DNA from: Blasia pusilla
Taxonomy: Eukaryota > Marchantiophyta > Marchantiopsida > Blasiales
Length of the DNA stretch: 64,000 nucleotides
Reading direction: 5' to 3'
NCBI GenBank assembly: GCA_050084515.1
Contig: CM114271.1
Location: 23,436,001 to 23,500,000 of the forward strand
The notes beneath the pieces were generated by a model. The model was not told the DNA's origin. It saw only the letters and a program-made list of their open reading frames with translations, and searched no databases. Positions 44,732 through 56,537 of the stretch are shown piece after piece; position 1 is the stretch's first letter; each line of letters begins with the position of its first letter. The position numbers and the translations under genes are program-made.

Positions 44732-45729
44732 ATATGCCTGATTACGCATCAAAAGGAGAGTAGTAGCAAAGAATTGCTCTGGATGGCGAATGTAGCAAGC
44801 GGAGATGGAAGCGACCCTCATTGGCTTAGCAAACCGAGCTCGTCGCCTCAGCACACGATCCACCATGAACAGAGTCCCGACTCGAAACAGTGATCAGCGA
44901 GCGTGCACGAGGAATTCACTCAGCTCCAGCCTTCGACTTACAACTTGTAGTGCAGAGGAGCTATAAGGCGGAGAAGATTCACACGTCAACAAGGGATGAA
45001 GAAGGCGGTGGGCGATCAGGTAATCACAATCACTAATACAAATCTCATCAGCCAGCGAGACATATCTGAGGCAGCGCAAATCGGTAAGACACTGATCCAG
45101 CACACTTCAACTGTTGAAGATGGAGCAAAATGGCAGCGAAACTTCAAATGCGCCTGAAAATATGCATGGAGGAAACGACCTTTGCTCACTCGAGAATCCA
45201 CAATCTTTCGACCAGAAATGATAGTAAACGAGGTAAGGACGCGTCACAGACATCCGTGAAGGATCGTTATTTTAACTGGAGGAGAAACACCCTCTCCTCT
45301 TTGACCGCCCCACTCCCACTGATCTTCAAACTTCCCACTCCCGACCTCCGAACGCTCCACTCCCGCCTGTGAACTCCGAACATTCTGAACGTCCCACACT
45401 CCAGTGCATTCTCACACTTCCCATTCCTGACCTCCAAACTCTCCACTCCCATCTATGAGCTCCGAACATTCTGAACGTCCCATACTCCAATGCACTCTCT
45501 GTTCACTCTCTCCCGCCACACACACACACTTTGGGACGAAATGGGAGTCTAAACATTCCATGCCACATCATCATTCTCTTCCATGCCACATCAACATTCC
45601 TTTTCGTGACATGGAAATTTTTTTAACGACCTTTGCCCTAGGACCATCCTCACTTTTATTTCCAACACAATATGGAAGATTATTCGACTCATTTTGCTCG
45701 CGGGTATATTAAAAAATTGTAACTTGGGA

Positions 45730-48700
45730 TGTACTTAAAAATCATAACTATGGGGGGCTAACTCATAGATCTGAACCATTGAAGTTGTGAGGATTTAAGG
45801 CCTTCACTTGTACCAGGTTTCACCACCATCCAACAGTAGTACCAGTCGTTCACTCCATGATAACATGAAAATGTCACAATGACTCGAAATAATCTCACTC
45901 TTGACCCCTCTTTTTGTACCCTCCACACTCCACATGTGGCCCAAAAATCATGAAATGTTTTTGAGGATGGCACCCCTAACCCAAAAATAGAGGGAAAAAG
46001 GAAAAACTTCAAATGACCACTCACACACATAACTAAAAATCATAAACCCTAAAACGGGTCTTCCATTTTTGGTTGGAGCATGGAGAGCTAACTTGTAGAT
46101 CTGAACTGTTGACCATGTGGAAAGATGTAATGCCTCCTTGTGTCCTAGGTTTCATCACCATCCAATGGTGAAAGCCAGAGATAACTCCATCATAACATGA
46201 AAATGCCACAAGGACTTCAAAGAATCCTATTCAACGCCCTCTTACTCCTTGGCTTGTCATTTTGTACCCTGCACCCTCCACATGGGCCCCAAAAATCATG
46301 AAACTTTTTTTAAGATGGAACCCTTAACCTAGGAACTGAGGAGAAAAGAAAAACCATCAAATGACCACTCATACACCGAACTAAAAATCGTAAACCATAA
46401 AAACGGTCTTCCATTTTAGGTTTGAGCATGGAGAGCTAACTTGTAGATCTGAACCATTGAATTTGTAGAAGACATTAATGGACAGGCTCTGAAAAAATAT
46501 TCATCCACATCCAATGGTGGAAAACAAAGTTACAACCATGTTACGATGAAAATGAGACAACGCCTAAGAAAAAGACTACTCAAAGTCCTAGTCCTCCTTC
46601 TTGATGCATCATTTTCTCCTCTCCTCCTTAAATCTTGAAACTTTTCCGAGGGAGGAAACCCGTATTGAGGAACACAAGACAAAAGAAAAAATTACAAATG
46701 ACCACTCACACATGGTATTAAAAACCGTAAACCCTAAATAAGGTTTCTGATTTTTGGTATTAGCATGGGAACTTCAATAGAAGATCTGAACCGTCGAAGT
46801 TCTCAACAAATCTAATATCAAAGCTAGGAAAAATATTCATCCTCATCCAATGATGGAAAGAAAAGAAACCACTATGTTACCATGAAAATAATGCAAAGCC
46901 TCCGAACGAGACTATTCAAAGTCCTCGTCCTCCTTCTTGATCCATCATTTTCTCCCCTCCTCCTTAACCATGAGTCCTAAAATCTTGAAATTGTTCCCAG
47001 GGAAGCAACCCAACTCCAGGAACACATATCAAAAGAAAAAATTACAAATGACCATTCACAAATGGAATTAAAAATTGTAAACCCTAAAATTGATCTTTCA
47101 TTTTTGGTTTGAGCACGGAGAGCTAACTAGCAAATCTGAACCGTTCAACATGTGGACGGATTTGAGGCCTTGGTGTGTGTTAGGTTTCATCACCATCCAA
47201 TGGTGGGAGAAAAAGTAAACTTCATGATACAATGAAAATGCCATGACGACTCGAACATAACAACGCCATTTTATCTCCATATTCCTTATATTTCAGCTCC
47301 ATCCAACATTGGGAAGTCAAGATGCTAGAGTGCAAACATCAAAATTGAAGTAACACTTAGATCATTATTCGTGTTTTGCCTTTCTTCATCTTTCATCTCC
47401 ATTTGCTTGGCCCTCCTCTTCATCATCGTGTCTATAAATCATCAAACTTTGTCACAATATGTACTTATGTGTTACTATACCAATGGAAAAATAAAATCTC
47501 CAAATGGACACCCAAACATGGAATAAAAAATCATAAACCCTAAATATGATTTCCCATTTTTAAATTGATCAAGGAGTAGGATATGGAAAATCCACACGGT
47601 TGAAAAGTAAAAGGGCCTCCTCATGTCCATATTCCTTATTTTTAATCTCCATCCAACGGTGGGAAGTCAAGAGGCTAGAATGAAAACATCAAAATTTAAC
47701 TAGCTCTTGGAACATTATTGATGTTTTGCCTTTATTCCTCTTTCATAGGCATTTTGTTGGCACCCCTCTTCATCACCAAGTCCGTAAATCCTAAAACTTT
47801 GTCACAAGATGTACTTATGTGTTACTATACCAATGAAAAAATAAAATATCCAATTGGACCCCCGGCCTGGGAATTAAAAATCATAAACCTTAAACAAGGT
47901 TTTCTATTTTTAAATTGAGCATGAAGTAGGATATGGAAAATCCACACTGCCCAAAAGTAAAAGGGCCTTCTCATCTCCATAGTCCTTATGTTTCAACTCC
48001 ATCCAACAATGGGAAGTCAAGTTACTAGAGTGCAAACATCAACATTCAACTAACTCTTGGAAGATTACTTGTGTTTTGCCTTTCTTCGTCTTACATCTCC
48101 ATTTGCTTGGCCCTCCTCTTCATCACCATGCCTATAAATCATGAAAATTTTTCAAAAGATGTACTTATGTGCTACTATACCAATGGAAAAAGAAAATTTT
48201 GAAATGGACATCCAAAGAGGGAATAAAAAATCATAAACCCTCAATATGATTTCCCAATTTTAAATTGAGCATGGAGATGATATGGAAAATCCACATCGTA
48301 AAAAAGTAAAAGGGCCTTCTCATCTCCATAGTCCTTATATCTCAGCTACATCCAACGGTGGAAAGTCAATATGCTAGAGTGCAAACATCAAAATTGAACT
48401 AACACTTGGATCATTATTCGTGTTTTGCCTTTCTTTGTCTTCGTGTTTTTGCCTTTTTCTTTGTCTTACATCTCCATTTGCTTGGCCCTCCTCTTCATCA
48501 CCATGTCTATAAATCATGAAAATTTGTCACAAGATGTAATTATGTGTTACTATACCAATGGAAAAATAAAATCTTGAAATTAACGCCCGAGCAGGGAATA
48601 AAAAATAAAGAAACCCTTAATGTGGTTTCCTAATTATAAATTCAGCATGGAGTAGGATATGGAAAATTCACACTCTCCAAAAGTAAAAGGGTCTTCTCAT

Positions 48701-49510
48701 CTCCATAGTCCTTAAGTTTTGAGCTCCATCCAACAGTGGGAAGTCAAGATGCTAGATTGCAAACATCAAAATTCAACTAACTCTTGGAAGATTACTTGTG
48801 TTTTGCCTTTATTCCTCTTGCATATCCATTTTGTTGGCCCTCCTCTTCATCACCAAGTCTCACCAAGTATGCCCTAAATCAAGATACATTTCCTTGAGGG
48901 GCATCCCAACACCTAAAACAAAGGGGAAAAGAAAAAACTCCAAATCACCACTCATACATGGATTTAAAAATCATAAATCCCAAAGGAGGTGTTTCATTTT
49001 TGGCACGATAATGGGGAGCTAAATAGCATATCAGAACCGTTCGAGTAGTGCAAATAATTAAGAGAAAAGTCAGTGCCACGTTTTATCACCATATGATGGT
49101 TTGATGAAAAGATAGCTACATCTTAATATGACAAACTATTCCCAACATTCGTACTCAAAGGCCTCCTCCTCCTTCTTGACATCCCATTCTCTCCCCCCTC
49201 CCCTCACCAAGGGTTCTAAAAATCAAGAAACTTTTTACACAGGGGCACCCCAACACCAAGAACTAAGGGGGAAAGAAAAAACTCCAAATGACCACTCACA
49301 TATGGATTTAAAAATCATAAACCCCAAAGGAGGTGTTTCATTTTTGGTAGGAGCATGGGGTGTTAAATAGAAGATCCAAACCATTCAATTAGTGCAAAAA
49401 ATTAATTAAAATGCTAGTGCCAAGTTTTATCTCCATCTAATGGTTAGATGAAAAGATATTGTCATGTAAACATGAAAATGACACAACGGCTTCGAATAAT
49501 CCCTACCAAC
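45730..49510. repeat. Array of about eleven degenerate tandem repeats of about 350 bp in the CACTA element
   Basis: The marker phrase (variants of TAAAAATCATAAACCCTAAA) occurs near 45735, 46023, 46381, 46718, 47068, 47524, 47874, 48225, 48598, 48963 and 49308. Spacing is mostly 337-373 bp, with one of 456. Each unit also carries AGATCTGAACCGTT-like and CATCCAACGGTGG-like phrases. Units diverge from one another, and there is no coding potential. The array lies next to the right end of the transposon. Confidence 0.85.
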
Positions 49511-49741
49511 ATTAGAGCATTAAATCATTTAAACATACCAGTCGTTGTTTATGACTCATCTTTACTGGGCGAGTAAAACAAGTTTGACTCGTCTCTACTA
49601 AAGGGTATTGATAACTACGTTAGTTATAAGCAGATGACTTGATGAGTCGTACAACCCTAAATTTGATGACTAAACCATTTAAGTCACAATTTGAGTGATT
49701 CTTTTGATGAGTCACTTAAAGTCTAGTTATAAAAACCACCC

Positions 49742-49754
49742 ATTTCTTCTAGTG
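49742..49754 (-). repeat. CACTA right terminal inverted repeat
   Basis: ATTTCTTCTAGTG, the exact reverse complement of the left end. It is followed by AATTCTCTC, which continues the LTR of element C. Confidence 0.9.
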
Positions 49755-50400
49755 AATTCTCTCTTTGTTGAACCTCTTGGCATGAGGTGGTGGAGCTATG
49801 GTCTTGCTTGCCTTGTGAGTGTAACACAAGCCTCTCATTAGGAGAGTGGGTTTGGTTTGACATTGAGAGAGATATGTGAGAGTGCACACATGTGAGAGCT
49901 ATGGTGTTGTAAAAAAGATTTCACCTTATTTTACAAAGAGAGAATGAGAGGGTGAGAGAGCTTCATGAGGGAGCTCGCTGGTTGCTCGATGTTTGGTGCA
50001 GGTTTGGGGACCGTGTTCCTCGCTTCATGGCTCATGGGAGTGCTCAAGGGAGCAAGAGCCGCGGTATTTTGACGTTTGTGTGCCGATTTTTCGTGTGAGA
50101 AAGTGGCGCGCGGAAGCGTTGCCCAATTTCTGATAGGGATTGAGTATGGGGGCAGGTTGCCCCACGCCGGTGCTCTTGGGAGCACCATTTAGCTTGTTGA
50201 TTTTTGTTTTCACAGGTTTTACATTTTTGTTGGGGGAGAAATCAGAGCGGAAGCACTGCCAAATTTTGTGTAGGAGAAAGAGACGTTGGGCTTTACGACA
50301 GTCCCTACCAATTTTTACTGGAATATCCAATTCAAAATGTTTTTTGATGCCATTGTAGATCGTAAAGCTGTGCACGCTATGCAATAGATGGTGCACAATT
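49755..50400 (+). repeat. 5' LTR of element C, right part
   Basis: This continues the LTR after the CACTA insertion: ATTCTCTCTTTGTTGAACCT matches 58730-58749, and the match runs to about 49935 (TTATTTTA). Beyond that the 3' LTR is cut off, but similarity to LTRs of B (GCGGAAGCGTTGCC near 50110 against GGAAGCGCTGTCC) suggests the LTR continues to about 50300-50400. Confidence 0.65.
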
Positions 50401-51460
50401 TGAGTTGCAACCAAAAAGTTATGGTCAATTTTGCAAAACTACCATTGCTAGGCGATTTTTAGGGTAAAATTGTTCAAACCCTAAACCAACCGTTGTCATA
50501 GTCACCGTCAATGGTCCGCCGTCAATGGTCAACCATCACCATCAACGGTACACTATCCACCGTCGGCCATCGCTGCCACCTACCGCTGCTTAGAGCCGCG
50601 TAAGGCCTTTGTCCACCCTTGGTTGCCATTGTTGTCATTACGGAGTGGAGGGTCTTCAACGACGACCGTTGATTCTCTGACTTGCCCCGCCACCACGTAC
50701 TTTTTTTTGGCCGCCACCATCATCGCAGTTCCGTCATCAACCAGTGATGGCAAGTGACCTCGGGTTATGGTGTTTGAGTTTTCATTTCATTCTGCTATGT
50801 TGTAATTGGTAGCCGCTCGACGACGATCGAGTACCGTGTTGTAACGCCCGTAGTCGCAACGCACCGTTGATTTCCGTGCCGTGCTGCTCATGGCCGCATC
50901 GCACCATCTCCATCGCGAAGCCGCTCCTACACTAAGGAGGACAATGTGAGTGTTGCTGACCGAGTTGGGATCGAGATTTGCAATTGTCGAGGAGCGACAT
51001 CGACATTATTGTCAGATTACCCATTTTGGTCTCTTACCATGTACGTGTGAGGGAATTCTGGTTATTGGGAAGTTATTTGGGATATTGGGGTTTGTACTGA
51101 TGCTGAGAGCATCGATGACGTATGGGTAGAGGGGACATAGATATATGTGGGATGTCGAGAGTTGAGGATGGTTTATCGATGAGACTATAGATCAGTTGAT
51201 TTGCCATACCACGCCGATTGTTGCTGCACAACACACGTCTCGGTGAGAGAGTGTAGCTTGAGTGTTGCATGTTAGATTGAGTGATTGTATGATTACTCGC
51301 GAGGTTGAGAGTGATCATGCGAGGGGGGCACGAGGGTCATCACGGCGTCCTTTCCGGACTTTGAGAGGCGAGGTGGTGGACCGAAGAGTAGCTCTAGAGG
51401 GTTTAAGTGGAGTGGCGTGAGGTTTCGAGGGTCTCCACCTGCAGGACCACCTCGACCTCC
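50401..51460 (+). other. Leader of element C
   Basis: Non-coding stretch between LTR and gag, matching the leader of element A from about 50850 on. The primer-binding site is not identified. Confidence 0.6.
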
Positions 51461-51464
51461 TTCT

Positions 51465-52845
51465 ATGTCATCTTCAAACAAGGAGGAGGGCGTAGAGGAG
51501 TTGAGTAGTACTTTGCCACTCACATTGAGTAGTCTACTGCTTGGGCGTACAAGATGGACGACCGGGGTAGAGGATTGCGTAGGTTCTCAGGTGTAGTAGG
51601 CACGATAGAGTTGCACGACTTGATCGTAGAGTTTAGGAGTTGGTACGACTCACAACGGGCTACGAACTCAAGAACTTGTTTATAGCATGGAACGGTATAT
51701 TCCAGCATTTAGAGGGGGCATCCATGGATGATTTCCATGAGTTCTCCCATAGATATGCCCAAGAGATTGAGGCATGGTGACTCTACTATGACCCACACTA
51801 TATGTCATGGACAGAACCGTTCCCAGATGAGGAGGAGGAGTCAAGAGAGGCTACTTCCTCTTTCACCAGTGATGTTTTAGGAGGGATAAGTTGCATTGGA
51901 GCAGTTGCACCGTCCAGTTGGGTTAGTCCCTGGTTCAACCCCGTGGTTGAGTTCTTTGCTGAGTTGAGGGCGAGCTACCAGGGGTTACGGACGGAGAAGT
52001 TGCGGAGCATCCACGACTTTCAGAGGCGCCCGGGTGAGAGTTTGCGTGAGGCTTACACTCGCTTGCGCCGTTTGATCAACATTACTTAGGGGGGTGGCAG
52101 ATGCTCAGGCTATCCAGTCATGGTACACGATGTTGGATCAGATCTTGCGGATATGGGTGCGGGAGGGGTTACTTCTTATGAACACCTCACCTACGTTGAG
52201 AGATGTTTTTAGGATCGCCAAGAATATTGAGCGCAACATGGCGGAGGAGAGCGTAGCCACCATGGGTTCTGGGCGAGAGTAGTTACGATTGCCTGCACCA
52301 CCGGTGTAGCAACGTGGACTCTGAGATAGGTCGATTGTGGCACCACGAGCTTAGGGAGGATATCGAGAGGCCATGCCACAGAGACTTGCGCCTTCACATG
52401 TGGCTCAGCAGCAGCCACCTACGATTACTTGTTGGTCATATGGTGGAGCCCATCATCAGCGTGATGGCATTCGTCAGGGTCATGGACGTGTGCCTCAACC
52501 TGGAGGAGGAGATGGTGCTGCACCAGGAGGTTATCAGTGTGACAATTGTCACAATTATGGTCACACGCGCGCCAGGTGTTTCAGTTTACACCCTCAGTTA
52601 CGTCTGGACTGAGGGCCAAAGAGGGCACCAGAGCAAGTTGTCGGTCCGGATGGGCATAGAGGATGTGCATCCAAGTGGTTACGTTGGGGGACGAGGAGCT
52701 AGAGTTTCCCGAAAGGGTGGTGGAGTTGCTCGTGGAGGAGGTAGAGTCCCACCACCTAGACGCGTCGAGGGAGACACCAAGCGTGAGGCTGGGATGGTTT
52801 CTTAGATACATCAGCTATATGAGCAGATTTTGGCTATGGCACTGA
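51465..52845 (+). pseudogene. gag of gypsy element C
   Basis: Capsid part in 51802-52089 with FQRRPGESLREAYTRLRRLI, the continuation at 52094-52282, and a CCHC nucleocapsid knuckle at 52538-52579, CDNCHNYGHTRARC. The start is homologous to gag A (MSSSNK near 51465). Frameshifts and stops separate the parts. Gag would form the virus-like particle that packages element RNA. Confidence 0.85.
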
Positions 52846-53202
52846 GATTACCCGATGCCGGATCCGCGGCATCGACATCATATGGAGCAGCCAGAGATAT
52901 GAAGGATCATGGTTGGATGTGCGGGGTTGTCCAAATGGAGGCTGCCGCAGTTGTGACGTGTGAGCAGCCGTAGAGTTGGATCCATAGTGAGGGGAAGCTA
53001 GGAAACAGACCAAGCTTCCTCAGTCTTTCACGTAGTCTGAGGCAATGAGGACCCCATCAATGGAAATTGATCAAAGTTCCCGGAGAGTTGGTGATGTTAT
53101 TGGTTTGCAAGCATAGAGGGCAATGGGAGAAACGAGTATGATAACTCCTATTGTTGATGCTCAGCAGGAGCATGTGTCGAGTATGATGTTGGGGGCGGGG
53201 CC

Positions 53203-54204
53203 ATGATGGTGTACCGTGCTCCGCTATTTTCTGCTTTCGATGTTATGATATTGGGAGGTACGCCCGCCGAGGTGTTTCGGCTGGCCGCTACACTATGTGA
53301 GCATGGAGTTGGAGTTCCTACATCACGTTCAGAGGTGATTGCAGAGGAGGTGGTGGATCTGCCCTTGGAGCGGATGCTCAAGCCGTCCACGTCAGATTCA
53401 TGGCAGGTTGCGGCTGCTAGGATGGCGGAGATGCCCGCTAGATCCGCGATAGAGCATGCCATGGCTTCTTTTGGTATCGAGTTGTTGGATAAAAGGGGAG
53501 AGGTCTTGCAGTTGGTGAGTCCTAGAGGTAGAGCTTTTAGTCCGCAGCGCGTCTTGTTGGATTCAGGAGCGCAACCCCTGATGTTGGGGAAAGCGTTATT
53601 TAGAGGATTGGGCTTGATGAGAGCCGTTATGGAGCGTTGTCCATTCCGGATACAGATATCCTTGGATGGAACTAGTACCACATAGTATATCACCCGACAG
53701 AAGGTCGTGGTGAGGATTTTCCTGAGACATCCTACAGATGAGTCCGTTGTGCGAGCCAAGGCGATAGTGACTGATGCAGAGTCCTACAACGTCTTGGTTG
53801 GTGGAGCAATGTTATACTAGATGGGGTTTTCCCTAGATTACTGGGAGGAGTCAACGTCCTACAGACCAGGATGGCAGTCAAGTGATGGGCGCATTAATTC
53901 ATTACCCTTTTGATTCACAGGTGCAGTGATCGAGCGGCGGCCAAGAGAGATGGCGACCTTAGCAGAATTTAGCAGTGCCATCACTTGGCCTAGTGATACA
54001 ATTGAGGGATATGTCCATGCAGAGGATACTCCCGTTCTTGACATTTATATGGAGAGGAGTGTCATGGTAGCCGCATCAGTCCGTGGAGGAGAGGTGCCGC
54101 TTTGGGGCTCGACTAAGGAGCTTCGACGCTTAGCCACTGAGCATGTGGAGGCCGCGTGGTGCGAGACCTTTGCACCAGAGTGTGACATGTTAGAGGAACC
54201 CTAG
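53203..54204 (+). pseudogene. Retropepsin and linker of element C
   Basis: One + frame with three stops (about 53684, 53818 and 53911). The active site LLDSGAQPLMLGKA, with D-S-G at 53560-53568, is intact. Further on are YNVLVGGAMLY and MGFSLDYWEES. The last part (about 53926-54204) is a linker ending in EHVEAAWCETFAPECDM, also seen in A and B. The methyltransferase follows at once, in a frame shifted by one step. Confidence 0.85.
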
Positions 54205-54215
54205 GAAAGGCAAGA

Positions 54216-55196
54216 GTGATGTTATGACCCCTTTGGACTCCATCCCGATTGTGTGGTGCATCCTAGAGTAGTGTATTCAGGTGTTGGATGGATGTCTTTG
54301 GAGGGATCAGACCTGGGTTAGCTGTTGTTTTGCATGTTGGAGTGCGCGTGCAGCAGTACCTGTATGTGGAGATTGTTGATGTTACGAGGCGATCTTCACT
54401 TCACCATATGGTGTAATTACCGCTCTGTTTTCCCGACTTGTTGTCTGCGTCCGCCATTCTAGGTTACTAGAGTTCCCTATCGAGGGACATTTCATTGTTG
54501 GGGGTGCAAGACTTGGAGCGAGTAGGGACCATAGACTTGGTCATTGCTGGTTGGCCATGTCAAGGCCAGTCGAGTGCTGGACGGGATAGCGGATTAGTTG
54601 ACTCTCGGTCCGGGTTATTTTGGGAGATGATGCAGATTTTGTGACACTTGCAGGAGCATCACTCTCGTCCTCCAACATACATTCTGAAGAATGTGCCAAT
54701 TTTGGGCAATTCGAGGTCCCGTGTGGTGACAAGTGCACATCAGGTGCGCGCATGGATTGGCCTGGGAGTTTTGTTGGATGCGGCGAGTGTGGGTTCACGA
54801 GCACATTGACCGCATCTTTGGTGGACCAACTTGGTACCACATGAGGTGTTGCAGAGGGCTTATGCAAGAGAGGAGCGTCCCTCCGATTGGTGGGTGGATT
54901 CTATATTGGATCCAGGACGTCAATCACAAGCAGTGAGGCACGATGATCGACTGTCGTTGACTATGGTCAATAGGATTGGCATGCCATGAGCAGCCTTTCC
55001 CACATTGGTAAGTTTTTCCGCTTCCTATGCATTCAAGAAGGCCGGACCTGGCTTGGTTTGGGATGACCAAGTATAGAGGCTGGTGGAGCCCAACGCCGAT
55101 GAGCAAGAGCGAGCGATGGGATTCCCCATAGGAGTAACGTCAGTACCGTCACTATTAGAGGCATCACGACGTCATGTCTTAGGTTAGGCGATGGAC
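54216..55196 (+). pseudogene. Cytosine-C5 DNA methyltransferase domain inside gypsy pol (element C)
   Basis: A single + frame of about 300 codons with seven stops carries the C5-methyltransferase motif order. Motif I VFGGIRPGLAVVLHVG (54291-54338) and motif II YLYVEI (acidic) would bind AdoMet. Motif IV is IAGWPCQGQSSAG, catalytic Cys codon 54555-54557. Motif VI-like TYILKNVPILG (54675-54707) has Lys for the usual Glu of ENV. Motif VIII-like SRAH-stop-PHLWWTN is near 54780-54820. Motif IX/X is ERAMGFPIGVT (about 55107-55139) and RRHVLG. The RSGLFWEM after motif IV and the GFP..T..R..LG ending resemble DNMT3-type enzymes, but the subfamily is unsure. No frameshift until about 55190. The domain would methylate cytosine in DNA. 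It lies between protease and RT, where A and B show remnants. Confidence 0.85.
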
Positions 55197-55539
55197 ATGA
55201 TCGCTTGACATGGATTTTCAACTTAGGAGTAGTTGAGCATCGTTGTTTGAGGATGTGACAGATCACAACTATTGTGTTGGTGAGCCCCATGCCTACCGAG
55301 ATGGTTGAGGCAGTGGCTGGGGGCAAGATCCGAGGAGATCGACACATCAGGGGTGATTGGGAGAGACACACTTGGACTTCTTGGGGTGTTTTGCAGGTAC
55401 GCCAAGAGATGGTAGCCACAGCATCGAGCGTCGTTCCGGGTACTACAAGTGGAGATGAGAGTTTTGTTGTCTGAGACGGGGTTGCACCATAGCAACCATC
55501 TACACCCGTGTGAGAGATTCCTATCGTAGTCACGATGGA

Positions 55540-56045
55540 GACTTGGGAGCGAGATATGGGCCCTAAGTTAACAAGAGGAGAGCGGTGCCGGATACACCAA
55601 TTCCTTAGGAGTTAAAGGTGTTGTTTTGCATTTAGTATGCATGATTTGGGTACGCTAAAGGGTCCAGGGATCCGCATTGAGTTGTCGAGTGACCAAAAAC
55701 CCTACAGGTATAGTCACATGGAGAGGGCTCTCATTGAGAGTAAAAGCCATGACTTGGTTGGAGCAAGACTAGTGGAGATGTTGCATGGAGAGTATGCATT
55801 TGCCATTGTCATGCCGGCCAAGAAGGACGTGCATGGCAACTGGACGGATAGTCGGATGTGTGGAGATTACCGACCTATCAATTGGCAGAGGAAGTCCGAT
55901 AGGTATGCCATGCCCACCCCTGAGGGAATCTTTGATGCGATTGGGCATGCACATGTCTTCAGTTCATTAGATTTGCGAGCCGGATACCATTAGTTGCTTA
56001 TCAAATTGGAGGACAAACAGAAGACGGCATTTTGGGGCATCAATC
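55540..56045 (+). pseudogene. Reverse transcriptase of element C, palm deleted
   Basis: Begins with METWERDMGPKLTRGERC-like sequence and includes RMCGDYRPINWQRKSDRYAM and FSSLDLRAGYH, then KTAFWGINPH. At about 56045 it jumps to the sequence just before RNase H (PILRRLIKG). Compared with element A (4744-5257), about 515 bp are missing, including the YIDD catalytic motif. This copy could not make active RT even without its stops. Confidence 0.85.
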
Positions 56046-56057
56046 CTCACGCCCATA

Positions 56058-56460
56058 TTGAGGAGATTGATCAAGGGGCGTACTTTCCAATCGCATACCG
56101 ATTGGAGCATGTTGGGGCTTGGAACTGTGCTCACCCAGCATGACGATGATGGTAGAGAGTTTATGGTGGCTTATGCTAGTGGCTCGAACAATGTTGCAGA
56201 GGCAAAGTATAGCTTGTATGAGGGTGAGTGCTTGGCTGCAACGTGGGCTGTCGCACATTTCAGATGTTATCTATTCGGCAATCTCTTTACCATCATTATT
56301 GATCATCAGTCACTTAAGTGGGTGATGGAGTCTGACAAGCTTATAGGGAAGCTTGCGAGGTGGGCTCTTTTGTTGTAGGAGTATGACTTCCAGGTGGTGC
56401 ATAAACTTGGGACACTCAACCAGGATGCAAATGGTTTGAGCCGTAATCCATGCCCGAGTC
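56058..56460 (+). pseudogene. RNase H of element C
   Basis: QSHTDWSMLGLGTVLTQHDD followed by EFMVAYASGSNNVAEAKYSL, FTIIIDHQSLKWVMESDKL and, after a stop, QVVHKLGTLNQDANGLSRN. This is the gypsy RNase H block that ends the RT unit, in one frame with one stop. Confidence 0.85.
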
Positions 56461-56537
56461 AGCGAGATGCGACTAGAGCTCGTTGGCATGGTGAGAGTGA
56501 TGAGGATTTGGTGCCATGATGGCATGCGTCAGCCTAT

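Noticed and set aside
45730-49510. CRISPR-like array
   Set aside because: Units are about 350 bp, diverged and without short identical repeats or spacers, and the DNA is eukaryotic.
54541-54936. Open frames in other phases across the methyltransferase (for example 54620-54844 and 54733-54936)
   Set aside because: The conserved motifs lie in a different, single frame. These are shadows.
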